From Hofstenia miamia (Eukaryota > Xenacoelomorpha > Acoela), in assembly GCA_004352715.1 (NCBI GenBank), contig SCFE01000011.1:870846-934845 (forward strand): a stretch of DNA of 64,000 nt. Reading direction: 5' to 3'. The position numbers and the translations under genes are program-made. Positions 11,060 through 23,545 of the stretch are shown here, piece after piece. Numbering within the stretch: the stretch's first letter is position 1; each line of letters begins with the position of its first letter. A model generated the notes under the pieces. The model was given only the letters and a program-made list of their open reading frames with translations, was not told the DNA's origin and searched no databases.

Positions 11060-12535
11060 GGGTCTAGTAATTGACCACAGATATCCATTGCTTGTGTATA
11101 TACAACCAGGAATTGTAAAGGAGGACTTTTTCAATGATCATTCTAGAAGAGGAAGAAGAGCTACACCAAACTTCAACAATAATCCTCTCACCATGCTCAC
11201 AAGCTGCCAAAGATGCAGTACTCAATGAAAAACTAACAAGAATAGAACAGATACATAAACCTACATAGGTTGTGATCAAAGAACAAAATCTGTTAATAGA
11301 AATAGTAATTCTAGAGAACAAACAAAGATCAGCCTAACTCCAATCCTGTTTGCACAAAGAAAACTCTCAAATATTGAAATTATGAAAACAACTTCTTTGC
11401 AAAATGCCAAACAAACAAATCACATTGAGTGAACCAGCATGCAATTCTTCATCCCCAGAGATTACTAATTAAACCATGCAATCTCACAATGCTACCTGAA
11501 ATTGATCACAAGTCTTTAAACTACCCAATCAAATTCAGCTTTGAACAAATAAATATAACTCACAGTAACTGGGCTCAACTAGAGTCAAAGATCACAACCT
11601 CAAATAACTTCTGCATACATCCAGCTATAATCTGTGTGCAAATCATTATACCATACACAAAAGACAAGAAAATTAAACCTGCAAATCACAACATATGCTA
11701 TAATGAGAATTACCAAAACAGCTCACAAAAAATTGATTTATAAAAAGAACCAAAGCTTTAAAGAATGTCAACAAAATACTAGTGGATAAAGATCAAACAT
11801 ACCATCTCTTTGTAGACACCAAAAACCATCTACAAAAAAGGCCTTCCAATAAAAGACCAAATTGCTGATCTACAGGCAAAAATACAGCGTAAAAATTTAA
11901 AAACACTTACCTTATTCAAAGCACCAATGATATAGCATGTGCCAACCTCTGGAAAGAAGATATATGGTTCTAAAACATCACAAAATGAGTGGAAATCATC
12001 ATAATGGTTAGAGCCAAAGTCAACAATCCAGATAAAATGAACTAAAAAACTCATTTATGAAAACATTAATTTCTTTTGTAAAGATACCTCACAAAATCAG
12101 TCTCTTCAGAACACTTTCAAATTCTTCTTTCAAGCTTTAAAGCTGGACTTATTGCTTGCAAACACATCAGACATCAACACAAAAATGACATTAATGATAG
12201 CCCTAAAAGGACCAATGTTACATCAAATGTACTACAATATATTTCACCAACATCAATTTGCAACCTAAAATACATCAGGTATGGAAAGATAACTACAACT
12301 GAGATAGAGACCTTTGCACACCTAACCCAACAAGAAGATATGAATGAAATAGCATGGAAGGACATCAAAATCTTGAACATGATGGAAAACACAAGAGTCC
12401 TACTCCAACAGTCTTCACACTATTTCATCACAGAAGCATTGGGAGGGCATGTGGCATCATCACCTCCAACATCCCTCATTGTTCTCAATTCAATGTTGAT
12501 TTGACCTTTAGTTACAATTCAGTTAATTTAGAAAT
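11060..12535 (+). pseudogene. Unidentified degenerate coding-like block, plus strand
   Basis: The plus strand here is poor in G and rich in A and C, and is open over several frame-shifted pieces. Examples are a 104-codon piece at 11429-11743 and pieces near 12090-12240 and 12290-12500 with KITTTEIETFAHLTQQEDMN and VLLQQSSHYFITEALGGHV. It lies head to head with the minus-strand block at 9861-10800, and the biased strand switches there. The two may be arms of one decayed element. No family motif recognised. Confidence 0.35.
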
Positions 12536-12540
12536 TTTGA

Positions 12541-13640
12541 TTGGTTAATAATTTAGTCATGTTTGATGACATGCAATTTAAAATTTGATTTGTAAACATT
12601 TCTGTTATTTGCAGTTTAATTGGTAGATATTTTATGTCTTTAAATTCTGCAAAAATAGGACAAAAATGTGGCATTAAGTTAATAAACATTTAGGTTCATT
12701 CTTTTGGCTTGAAAGTCTAACACTATAATTAATCATTTTCTTCATGATGAATATGTCACATTAAATTTCCAAGTAAAGAGAGAGATTTGGTTTACATAAC
12801 TGCTGCAGCAGGTCCATATCAACATCAGGTGGTAAACTTGATTCCTTTGTTTGGGAATCATTTTGTTTTTGGATAAGTGATCAAAATTGAACTTACCCCC
12901 AGAATTAAAGGCAGGAAATTATAAATGTGTTTCTTCAAAAAGTCCATTTAATATCAAAGTTTTAGAAAGTAATTGATTTTTTGGTTCAAAAACTTTAGAA
13001 ACTCAATAATCTATGCATAAAAATGGATTACATAAAACAAAAAACAATATATAAGATTTAGAAATTCCCTCTTACAGTGAATCAGGTTTTGATAAAAATA
13101 TAATAGAAAATTTATATGTATAAGAACTCCACATAGTTATACCCAACTTTGTGGAATAGGCATTCTCTTAAAAAAACACTAGGATACATTACATTAAGCA
13201 AACAATATGTCCCACAACTATATTATTTACTTTACAACAAGGTGCTAGACCACCAAGGAGTATATTTCTGTCCATTTCAAAACATAAAGCAGAATTTAAT
13301 GCTATCAATTATCTAATGTAATGTCAGTAATTAGCTGTTGTTTTTGTAAAATAGCTATTTTACAAATTTGGATAATTAGTATTTCAATTGGAATACAGAT
13401 GTGTTTGACATATTATATTTCTAATAACTATTAGATTTAACATTGGTACACAATGTGGTATTATGACTCTTCCAATTCTATCTTCACAAACACTTATATT
13501 TTCTACTTAGGTGTAAAGCATTTTGCATTGTGAAGAAAATTGATGAATATCTTTTTTGCCAACTGCTATAGATAATCAAATATTAGTAGGTATTGAAGAT
13601 AAATTGAATGTAGGAGCAACAACATTAAAAACTGCACATT
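12541..13640. other. AT-rich stretch upstream of the Ty3/gypsy body
   Basis: No gene. It may include the 5' untranslated part or LTR of the element that follows, but I found no LTR pair. Confidence 0.3.
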
Positions 13641-16200
13641 AGTAAGCCTACCCTTTGAAAGAATGGATTAGAATAAAAGTCTATCAGACATCTCTGGCAA
13701 TTTTGTCTCAATTAGAATTATTGAAATTAACTAAATATTTAAAGCTTGGTAATGACACTATCAAGTCAAGATTAATTCATTCTTTACCAGAAGCAATTCA
13801 TAATTCAACTAATGTGTGGTTTGCAGCAAATGATAGTGCAAAATCTAAGCAATTACCCAATTTCATTGCAAGTTTTCCAGATTCTGATATTTATAATTCT
13901 ATAATGGCATCAACAACTGGATCATTCCCAATATGCCCCCATTGTAAAAAAGTCATAAAAGCTGATGCTGGTCAATTTTCAAATGTTACTCATGTGGAGA
14001 AAGCAGTCACATAGCAAGATAATGTTCAAAGAATGCCAATTACTACAGTAGAAGGCTATGGTGATTGCAGTCAAAAACTAATGCAATTTCTTTACATTTG
14101 TATTAAGAAAATATAAGTTTTGCTTGATACTAGAACTAATAATAACTTAAGTAAATTCTAATTTTGTAAATGCTTTGGGAGCTTGCATAGAAAAATTAAA
14201 GGCACTGTGGATAGGAAGAACCATCTCAGGAGAACATCTACATCTACAAGATGTTGATTTCATTCCTATTGTTTGGTAAGAAAAAATTTATTATGCCAAA
14301 TGCTTTGTAATGAAAACACTACCTCATTCTGTTATTTTGGGAAATGAAGGTTTGAAGCAGCTACAGGTGTCCTTAAAATTGTCAAATAGTGGAAATATAC
14401 ATGCAATAAATGACACTAGTGTAGAGGTGCTCAGGGAATTTTGCCTACTTTTTTTCTCAATTATGCTATACTGATTATATTAGTGACATCAGTGTGACGT
14501 GTTTAATTTCAAGCTTAGTTTATAAATCTAGAATATTGTCCCCTCAATTGGTGCTACATGGTATTATTGCTCAATTTAATTTGTGAGGGAAAACATGATC
14601 TATGATTTGCATTGTAAACAAAAACAGGTAATAATTGCTAGATTGTATAAATATGAGAACCAATGTAGAGATTGATGAATAGAATTTATGTGACTCAAAT
14701 TACATTTGCTTTTTCTTTACCATTATTTCTAGTTTTACATGATGTTGGTTATAATAACTGTGTAAGTTCCCAGTAACAATTTAGGAGTCACTCTTTATTG
14801 CTGGGAACAGTAATATAGTTCCAACACTGGCAAATTCAAATTTCTGAATCATCTAAAGAGAAAACAGCATTTCAGGTGCACAAAGAACTATATCAATTTG
14901 AAGTAGTGCCTTTCAGATTATGTGATATCAGAGCAACATTTCAAATGCTATTTCAAACAGCATTATCTGAAATTCACATCCTACAATATATTGACCACAT
15001 AATTAGTAAAATAAACAATGGTACTTTGAGAGAGCTTAGCTTAAACATAATTTGGTTTTCACCAGCACCAAATCTAGCAGCCATTGAATTAAAGTAAACA
15101 AATTGTACAAGAATGAATGACTTCAAATTGAATCATGGTAAAACCAAGCATAGGTCACAAAGCAGAACACACTTGTCATCTCTCAGATCTATCCCAACTT
15201 TTCCTCAATATAAAAAAAATTTATCTTCTCATGTTTTGAGTGGGAACAATTCAAAAGAAAATTGAAACACACCTGATTTTTACTAAACCAAAAGTTTATT
15301 GTGAATTCATACAATTGCTTCCCTAAGTTTAAAAATTATTAAATAATAGTAAACAAAAATTTGAGTACCACTACTACCATAATTTACAATATTCAAAATT
15401 AAATTATGTGACATCATTGTCTTTTTTGTAGAACCAAGTTTCATCCAAATTTACAAAATTTCTGACTTATTCAATAAAAAATGAATAAAAGAAATTATTG
15501 CTGTTTATCATAATGCAAGGCATTTTGGCGTTAAGAAAATCTTATAATCCATTCATGCAGCAGGCTATTGGTTTAACTCTATGAGAAAATGTATATCTGA
15601 ATATACAATTGAATTTAAAGTATTTCATCAATGCATAAATTGTAGGGTAATCATTAATCAAGGAAATATGCCATAATTCCCAGAGATTCAGCCTTGTGAA
15701 ATAATATATGTAGATATTGTTGGACCACTACCAGTATGATGTAAAAATGACAGATGCTGCTAATAGATGGCTCAAAGCATTTCCTGTAAGCAATACCACT
15801 GCTGATATAGTTGCACGAATTGTTTAAAACAAATGGATATATATATATTTGATGCACCTAAAAGAGTACATTCTGATTGGGACCCTCAATTTATTAATAA
15901 TGTTATTTCAAGTTTGACTAGATTTTTCAGTATACAAATTTTAAAATCTACACCATATCATCCACAAGGAATTTCTAATATTGATCTTGTGTATCAAATG
16001 TTAAAAGACCACTTATGTTGCTTTGGAAAATCATGGTGAGATATTTGACCTGCATTCATTTTTCATATCAATAAAACAGATCTCTGAAGGACTAGTGATG
16101 TCATCTTTCCAGTTTTTTTTAATTGTCAAACTTACACTCCTCAAAACTGACCCATGGGAAAATTATTATTTCAATTACAATGCAGAAGTGTTTGACTATT
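13640..16200 (+). mobile_element. Ty3/gypsy LTR retrotransposon, decayed
   Basis: Domains occur in order on the plus strand. A gag tail at 13655-14010 is followed by a zinc knuckle CYSCGESSHIAR (Cx2Cx4H, then a stop where the last spacing residue should be, then Cys) near 13982-14025. A protease-like VLLDTRT lies near 14118, with Arg where the DTG triad has Gly. A reverse-transcriptase block at 14870-15030 has VPFRL, then ATFQ, then QYIDH at the YIDD site. An integrase zinc-binding segment (HNARHFG-type, then QCINC) lies near 15510-15640, and an integrase core with HSDWDPQF and STPYHPQG at 15865-15975. Many stops and altered catalytic residues show it is inactive. No LTRs seen. Confidence 0.8.
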
Positions 16201-16203
16201 ACT

Positions 16204-17108
16204 AAAACTAATAATAACTTAAGTAAATTCTAATTTTGTAAATGCTTTGGGAGCTTGCATAGAAAAATTAAAGGCACTGTGGATAGGAAGAACCATCTCA
16301 GGAGAACATCTACATCTACAAGATGTTGATTTCATTCCTATTGTTTGGTAAGAAAAAATTTATTATGTCAAATGCTTTGTAATAAAAACACTACCTCATT
16401 CTGTTATTTTGGGAAATGAAGGTTTAAAGCAGCTACAGGTGTCCTTAAAATTGTCAAATAGTGGAAATATACATGCAATAAATGACACTAGTGTAGAGGT
16501 GCTCAGGGAATTTTGCCTACTTTTTTTCTCAATTATGCTATACTGATTATATTAATGACATCAGTGTGACGTGTTTAATTTCAAGCTTAGTTTATAAATC
16601 TAGAATATTGTCCCCTCAATTGGTGCTACATGGTATTATTGCTCAATTTAATTTGTGAGGGAAAACATGATCTATGATTTGCATTGTAAACAAAAACAGG
16701 TAATAATTGCTAGATTGTATAAATATGAGAACCAATGTAGAGATTGATGAATAGAATTTATGTGACTCAAATTACATTTGCTTTTTCTTTACCATTATTT
16801 CTAGTTTTACATGATGTTGGTTATAATAACTGTGTAAGTTCCCAGTAACAATTTAGGAGTCACTCTTTATTTCTGGGGACAGCAATATAGTTCCCAGACA
16901 GTTAGCAGCCAATTCAAATTTCTGAATCATCTAAAGAGAAAACAGCATTTCAGGTGCACAAAGAACTATATCAATTTGAAGTAGTGCCTTTCAGATTATG
17001 TGATATCAGAGCAACATTTCAAATGCTATTTCAAACAGCATTATCTGAAATTCACATCCTACAATATATTGACCTAATAATTAGTAAAATAAACAATGGT
17101 ACTTTGAG
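16204..17108 (+). repeat. Direct duplicate of the protease-RT part of the Ty3/gypsy element
   Basis: Nearly identical to 14132-15030 with a handful of substitutions and small indels. It starts in the middle of the protease segment and ends just after the YIDD-equivalent block. It follows the integrase region of the first copy directly and stops where a LINE tail begins at about 17109. Both copies share the same inactivating changes, so the duplication came after decay or is an assembly effect. Confidence 0.85.
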
Positions 17109-17870
17109 AACTCTCTGTATTTGCCTTTCTTCACTTTCTTCTTGCTTTCTACATTCCAGTCTTTTGGTAAGCCTAGGTCTAGCACTGTTCCTAATCTTTT
17201 CTCTTTGTCTACAATTACTAAATCTCGTTACTATGCTTCTATTATCTTGCTTGTTTGGATGTTGAAGTCCCACAGTATCTTAACCTTATCATTCTCTATG
17301 ACTCCTTGTGACTTGTGCTCATACCACTTGTCTCCTACTTCTAACCCGTTTTGCCTGCTCAAGCTCCAATGTACCATTTTTCCCACCTTGTAATGACTGA
17401 ACTTCTCACACCCTGCTATCAGATGATCTACTGTCTCTCCCTCTTTCTTAAATGACCTACACTTATCATTTACTTCTACTCTTCTGTCTATATTATTCTT
17501 CACCCAGTTTGTTCTTATGCTTGCTCCTGTGCTGCCATTATCAGTGCTTCCATTTCTCTCTTCAGTCCTGCCTTCTTTAACCACTTGTTCCTCTCTTCTC
17601 TGTAACACATTTCTGTGTTCCTCCAGTATTCTCCATGCATTGCCTTCTGCCTATGCCTTGTTTGTTTCTCTTATTCCATCTTACTCTGGTATACCTTCTT
17701 TCCTTCACTCTCAGTTCTTATCGTCCTTAGCTCCTTAGTGACCTCTAGTAGGGATCCTCTAGGTTGCTCTTCTACAAATTCCTTTAGTCCTAGTGCTTCT
17801 GCTTCTACATTTTCCTCCACACTTAGCAGTCATTTCCCTCCTTTATGCTTTGCCATGTACAGGAGCGGAG
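17109..17870 (-). mobile_element. LINE polymerase C-terminal region, frameshifted
   Basis: On the minus strand the 3' end of a non-LTR polymerase can be followed through several frames. An early stretch has ALIMAAQEQA. Next comes a Cys-His motif (a Cys, then ETVDHLIAGC), then HWSLSRQNGLEVGDKWYEHK and KVKILWDFNIQTSKIIEA. A run of stops falls where RRPD is usual, followed by LVIVDKEK and LPKDWNVE. This matches the C-terminal zinc motif and tail region of a common animal LINE group. It truncates the duplicated Ty3 segment. Confidence 0.75.
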
Positions 17871-18458
17871 ATTGAAAAATGACAATGTTACGGGAGCCGG
17901 AAGAAAATTTGTGATCACACTCTCTATTTCCAATAAAATTACAGTACGCTAAATTGGTCGCTAGTGGGATTTCTTTCTAAAGCCAATGCATATTTGCAAT
18001 ACGTGTTGGGTCAGCACAAAGTTAGTTATCTGGTTAAAGATAATAATATTTTTTAGATATTTCAAAGTAGTCATATTTCAGTGAAATTCATATACATGTA
18101 AATGATATTTCATGAATTTAAACGTTATTTAGAACAAAATTATTCTCAATCAAACTCTTTCTATACATTTGAATGGCTATTTGAAGCTTCAATCTAGATT
18201 ATAACAGCTAAATTTAAGAAAAGATTTTTATGAAGCTAATATTTCTAAATGTCATCTTTTCAGTCTAAGCATTAAGATCTCAATCAGAACGTTGTTTTTC
18301 TTCATGTCAACTGACGACAGTTGTGGATACTGGGGGGAACACGATGAAATGCCATATCAGGCTTTTAAAATTGATTTGCTTTGGGAAAATAAAAAACTTT
18401 TCAGTAAAAAATTAACAATTTTTTAAAACTATTGTTGTTCCCCGATTTTCATACTCAT
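17871..18458. other. Spacer, no supported gene
   Basis: Mostly AT-rich. A short plus-strand open segment at about 18302-18420 (with STDDSCGYWGEHDEMPYQ) is unexplained and too short to call. Confidence 0.3.
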
Positions 18459-18504
18459 TGCAACAATATTGCAACAATATTGCAACAATATTGCAACAAT
18501 ATTG
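18459..18504. repeat. Tandem repeat, four 11-bp units
   Basis: Four head-to-tail copies of GCAACAATATT or close variants, immediately upstream of a MITE. Confidence 0.85.
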
Positions 18505-18536
18505 GCGTGTTCCGTCACGTCTACATATCTACGTAC

Positions 18537-19141
18537 CAGTGTTGCAACCGGGCCGTAATTTTATTGGCCCGACCCAGCCTGGCCCATCTATTTTTAAGCC
18601 CGGCCCGTGACGCTTTTATATTTCAACAATAGGAATTAAAAAAACAATGTTCAAAAAAATGTAATACCGGCTTTTGCCGCTGAGCTTAAAAGTTCTATTT
18701 GAATGACATGTTCAGTACCCAGTCTGTTTTTTTTCTTTGAGAATGTTGCCATCGTCTGACAAATTTCATTCGCTTTGTGCAGACCCACCTTGAATGGGAA
18801 GTATTTGACTCGCTATTTTTGATAATTGGAAAAAATTGATATGGTATTGGCGCCAAAACACAAGTGGGTTTCTTGGATCATCTGAACAGATTGGGGATGA
18901 TCTGTAAGCCACAATTTCATTTTTTAATTCTTCATCTTCTGCTAATACTGTAGTTGGCTGTCCTGCATCAAAAAAACCCCGAATACATCTTCCTCGTCAT
19001 TTGTTATTCTGATAACCTCGCAAAATCTGGCAAATTCAACCCCCCCGTCAGGTTTCAAGTATTAGTGAAAACGATAATTAGGCCCAATAAAATCACAATT
19101 TCAGGCCCGTCAAAACCCGGCCCGGTCCGGTTGCAACACTG
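18537..19141. mobile_element. hAT-type MITE with perfect 8-bp target duplication
   Basis: The element begins CAGTGTTGCAACCGGGCC and ends with the inverted version of CAGTGTTGCAACCGG. It is flanked by identical 8-bp direct repeats CTACGTAC at 18529-18536 and 19142-19149. Known family: CAG-type termini and 8-bp duplications are hallmarks of hAT elements. The 605-bp interior has no transposase frame, so it is non-autonomous. Confidence 0.88.
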
Positions 19142-19149
19142 CTACGTAC

Positions 19150-19594
19150 ATTCTGAATGACGATCGACAACATACGACACATCTTTCAAAGGAACCACTT
19201 GGGGCCAATTGCTATATATTTTTGGCTAAGATATAAAACAATTTGTTACTAGATCAGTCTTGCTTAGAAGAAATATTTCCGCAAAAGAATCTGAAAGAAA
19301 AATTATTCAATCACAATTAAATGATAATAATGTATTTTAATCATTGTCAATCGTTTTCACCCAAGCAAGATTTTTATCTAATTTAAAACTAATACTAAAA
19401 ACGCTGTGCAAAATGTCAGAAGACCTTATGTCTGTGATAGTAAAAATATATTGAGCTTTTTTAAATATGCAATAGCTAAAACAAAGGAGGAATGCTTAAT
19501 TATTTGTAAAATTTTTCATGGTCAATTTCGACAGCTCCTAAAATTTTTAAAGTGATAAAAATATTTGTGTAACAAATTGATTCTATTTTCTTAC
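19150..19594. other. Spacer, nothing recognised
   Basis: AT-rich, no supported feature. Confidence 0.35.
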
Positions 19595-19813
19595 GAAGTA
19601 CAGTACACAGTTGAAATAGGTTTCAGAGACTTCATTATGAAATTCATTCTTCCACCGAATAATTGAGAATGTATCCATATTCCACACTAAGACCCCTTTT
19701 TGGTATTGTCTTATTGATTGCATAATCTCCATTGGAAGAGCCTTCATGGTCGCAACCGAATTATCCTTCACTTTGTATATGAATAAAGGCCGAAATTTCC
19801 TTTTCAAAGGCCT
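19595..19813 (-). CDS. Possible isolated internal exon (73 codons)
   Basis: On the minus strand an acceptor (GAATTAG) and a donor (TTC|GTAAGA) bound 219 bp that are open in phase 0 at both ends. The peptide is balanced and soluble-looking, with charged and aromatic residues (PLFIYKVKDNSVATMKALP, then VLVWNMDTFSIIRWKNEF). It lacks transposon motifs that I know. Its composition differs from neighbouring DNA. I did not find partner exons on this strand nearby, so it could also be a relic of a domesticated or decayed element. Confidence 0.35.
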
Positions 19814-20297
19814 CTAATTCTTATGATAACAGTATATGAAGCTAATATTTTGACATATAATAAAAGTCACAGCGATAAATTTTTCATAAGAATTTAGATA
19901 AAGAAATTTAAAATTTGTAATAACTCAATTATTTAAGATTATGTTGTTCAATTAATACTCCTAGCTATTCGCTTCTGCAGTTACAATACCATCGCAGAAA
20001 TATTTAAATATGCAATTGCAACCTAACCTGTCAGGAACCGCCAACTATTGATATAAAAGGGAGTATGTTTTAATGGAAACATGAACAATTGTATTTGTTG
20101 TGTTTTCCTGATTTTCATTTCAGCAAAAAGTGAAAATTTTTGTAAGGCCATATTCACTCAAAAATTAACGCTTTTGTAATCTATATTTTATGTGAAATTT
20201 TATGAGCAAAAATTGATTGTTTGTTTGTAAATACATATTTCAACCTTTATATTAATTAGATTTCAAAAAATAATTGAGTGGAACCCTAGTGCACGCT
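19814..20297. other. Spacer, nothing recognised
   Basis: AT-rich, no supported feature. Confidence 0.35.
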
Positions 20298-20567
20298 ATA
20301 TTTTTTTTAAATATTGTGCTCTCAGAATTTTTTCCATTGCTTTTCCTATTATTTAATAAACATTTCTTTAAATAAGATTATAGGAAAGGCATACTGACTG
20401 CAAAAAATAAGAAAAATCTCCATAATCAAATTAACAAGTAGAACTATAAACTTGCTTTGTTTAAAAACGGCTCGTTTTGGGCTCGTTGTATATCCAATAC
20501 TCTGCTCAAGCTCGGCTCGGCTCGGCTCGGCTCGGCTCGTTAGAAGCTCGGCTCGATGGCAAGTTTG
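20298..20567. mobile_element. GGCTCG-rich hAT-type MITE, left-truncated copy
   Basis: Matches the interior of the complete family member at 38134-38815 (block CTATTATTTAATAAACATTTC and following) and the GGCTCG-rich end, finishing GGCAAGTTTG. The other terminus is missing. Confidence 0.7.
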
Positions 20568-21984
20568 CCGGACAGTAAAAAAATATCTACAGTTGAAAAT
20601 TATTAAATTTTTCACTTGTTAGAGTCCAACAAACAGATTAATTTAAAATTTAATTTAATGAATATCTGAAGAATCTCTGAAATTCCACAATTATGAAAAA
20701 TAACAAAATTTATTTGTTATCGTATAATCTCATTGGCGTTAAAATTTTTTTCTGTAATCAATAGAGGCTTCATTTTTGCTAAGTCCTTGTGTTTGCTCAA
20801 GGGTGCTGCGGAACACGGATTTTCTTAGTCCAGTCGCATTTAGCCCTATTGTATTCGTTCATTGTCTTGTTCCACCACAGTCTCATTTAATATTCTGTTA
20901 CTATCGTCCGTTGGTCCCACAGCATAACTTTTGCTTTACCAAAATTAGCAAAAATTATAAGTATCATTCTGAAATCCATGGTCTCAGAAACTTCATTTTT
21001 GGTCACAGTCCAATTGAGTTCTTTAGTACCAAGTCGCATGGGACTGAGGTCAGTAAATCTCGTGGGACCATACGCTCCCGCAATGCCCTAGTTTGCTATA
21101 AACCTGTAGCTCATTATCTCATATTTCGTTGTTCTTTTCTTTTGGCTTCTTAAATCAAATTTACTAAAACTATGGGTTTTAATATTTGATGTATTACGTT
21201 CCCATATACACACATAAGTAAAAAAAGGAAAATATATGTCATTATGGATAATGGAAGAAATCTGATGATTCAAAGATGCACACAATTTACTCAGTAAATA
21301 TGAAATTGAAATGGCCACCAATTGATACAAATTGTTTTAAAACTTCTTAAACTTTGTAATATCACATTGAATTTCTATATTAATTTAAAAAGCCAGCCAA
21401 TATAAACACAGTTAATATTACAGTATCAATAATGTCCTCTAAGATAAAACAGTGCTAAGTTTCAGTTTGATTTCAATTATAAATGATGTATTTTATGTCT
21501 TGAAATGAACATTGGCTGATCAGATATATGTTGGAATGTACACTTAGATTTATTTGTTTGTTGATGCATCGTCGTCTTAAATCTAAGATTTATGAACTGG
21601 TTTAAAAAAGTCTGATGTTTAAAAGGAGAAAATTCTCAACAATTCCTAAAAAAGATATATTTCCAAAAAAATCTAAATGACGTTATAGAAGAAATAACAT
21701 ACTAACTATATAATTATTCCAAATTCTTACACCATACATATTTACTACTCATAATTGATGTACAATTTTTGATGAGGAAAAATGTAAATAAATTTACTAA
21801 ACAATAAATAGGTTTGAACTAATCAGTTTTGATATATATATATATATATATATATATCGGAAAAAGCAGATGGACCGATTCAATTTATCACTAAGCGTTT
21901 CCGACCCTGATTTTTCAAGTGGTATAATGAATAATCTTGAAGTAAGAAATAGAAAACATGGTTTTGCTTACAGTTATATTTTAA
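20568..21984. other. AT-rich stretch
   Basis: No gene supported. A 125-codon open stretch at 20776-21153 (+) has no recognisable domain. A (TA)n tract lies at 21831-21857. Confidence 0.3.
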
Positions 21985-23545
21985 GTATTTTATTTTCATA
22001 AATACTAAAATTTAAGCAATAACTTCATTACATTTCAATATTTGGCTGGATCTGCCAATGTCATTTAATAAGCCACACAAATTAATAGTTACAGCTAGTC
22101 TGTGAGGTCTATATTACAGTATTGTAAAAAATTTTACATTGCTGTAAAGTTTGAAACATTTCGAAGGCAAAGCTCAGAGAAAAATAAAATATTGCATTAC
22201 ATATACGTTTAAATATTTAGTAAACTACCGGTCTCTTTCAATTATTGAAGTTTTCTACAACAATACATTCGTTGCTTGTCTATTACAAGAAATAACTTTT
22301 TGGTCACACGCGTTAGCTTAGTTAAAAATGCTGAAATACCTCGCTGTGCCTATGGTTGTGTTGTGTATATTGGCTCCAAAAGTGTTCTGCTTTGGCTTAA
22401 TAGTTATTGCCCCAGCAGCTACATTTATAGTCTGTCTTCTATATTTTCTAAATGTTGTGTGTAATTTTTTTATGTAGTTCACATCAAGTGGTGATCATCT
22501 GCGGGCTTCCATTCAAATAAAAACTGAAGATTTTTTAGAATATTTGTAAAATACAATACTTTTTGTTTTGATTTTTATTATTAATATATACCTAATAGAT
22601 TAATTTTAGAAAGAAATTTTAGGTGAGTTTTCAGAAGCAACTGTAATACGTTTCCTATATATGTTTTTGACTACTGTAGATTAATTCATTTCTGACCAGT
22701 GTATTACACAAACTATTTGTATTTTTTACTTGGAATGAATTGTTAATAGTTCAACAAATATTTTTAATACTCCTAAAGATTTCTCTACTAAGATGAGAAA
22801 GTTATTGACTAATTCTGCATGAGATTTAACAAACTTACTCAAAATAACGCAGCCCAAGAACGTTTCCTTATAAAAAAGGCTTGAAGGTACTGTTCAAAAT
22901 ATATATTTTTCTTACTAAAAAAGAGCTTTTAGACAATTAGTTTATGCAAACTTTTTTTCTGACTATAATTGAAAAGTATTATAATCTTGAAGTAGGTACA
23001 ACATACTAGGCAATTTACAATTTGTTATTTGTAGCTATTTTGCTTATGAAAATTAAAAAACTACTTTCAGTCAATGAAATTTAAGAACTACTGAAAAGCA
23101 CTGAAATTACTAAATTTTTTTAGGTGCTTAGAGACATTTTAAATTTTGTTTTCTTCGTGACACCGAGACTGAGAAGCATTAAATAAGTGGTCCATAAATG
23201 AGTGGGCCGATAAAGCAATTAAATATTTTGCAACTTAGCTTACTGAAGTAAGTTCTACTGCTATAGAGCTTTATCCGAAACTCAGCAGTCAAAAAATAAC
23301 ATATATCCAGATTCTCACAAATACTACACTGACTGAATAATGAAAAACATTACAATTCATGGCAAAAAAGTTTCTACAAACAAATGCGAAAATGTATTTT
23401 ATGAAATATATTGTACAGATGGTTTGATTAATATCGGAAATGAGGTACCCTGCTACTTTAGTGCATTTCCGTGCCTAACTCACTGAAAAATTAAAATGTG
23501 TAGTTGCGGAAAATTCAATAATTAAGGGTTTATATATATATATAA
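21985..23545 (+). repeat. Segmental duplication copy 2, uninterrupted
   Basis: This copy is continuous and contains both halves that are separated in copy 1 (5870-6520 and 8700-9440). The tiny gene lies in its left part. Confidence 0.8.
22328..22477 (+). CDS. Tiny two-helix membrane protein, 49 aa (copy B)
   Basis: The frame starts MLKYLAVPMVVLC and ends NVVCNFFM. It is almost entirely hydrophobic, with APK at residues 16-18 breaking the two segments. It aligns without gaps to the 47-residue copy at 6250 over its first 30 residues. Shared positions include the MLKY start, Ala6, Val11, Cys13, Pro17, Phe20 and Gly-Leu-Ile at 23-25, while much of the rest differs. The upstream region with a GGTCACAC block is also conserved. 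Retention of an open frame despite many replacements points to selection on a hydrophobic hairpin. Function unknown. Confidence 0.5.
   Translation: MLKYLAVPMVVLCILAPKVFCFGLIVIAPAATFIVCLLYFLNVVCNFFM

Noticed and set aside
17121-17875. Plus-strand Ser/Cys/Leu-rich frames of 73-90 codons
   Set aside because: They are the reverse complement of a LINE polymerase tail that reads coherently on the minus strand.
18459-18504. Short tandem units considered as a CRISPR-like array
   Set aside because: Units are 11 bp head to tail with no spacers, and the DNA is animal.
20776-21153. 125-codon plus-strand frame rich in Pro, Ser and Cys
   Set aside because: No recognisable domain in either orientation, and no splice evidence or repeat structure.
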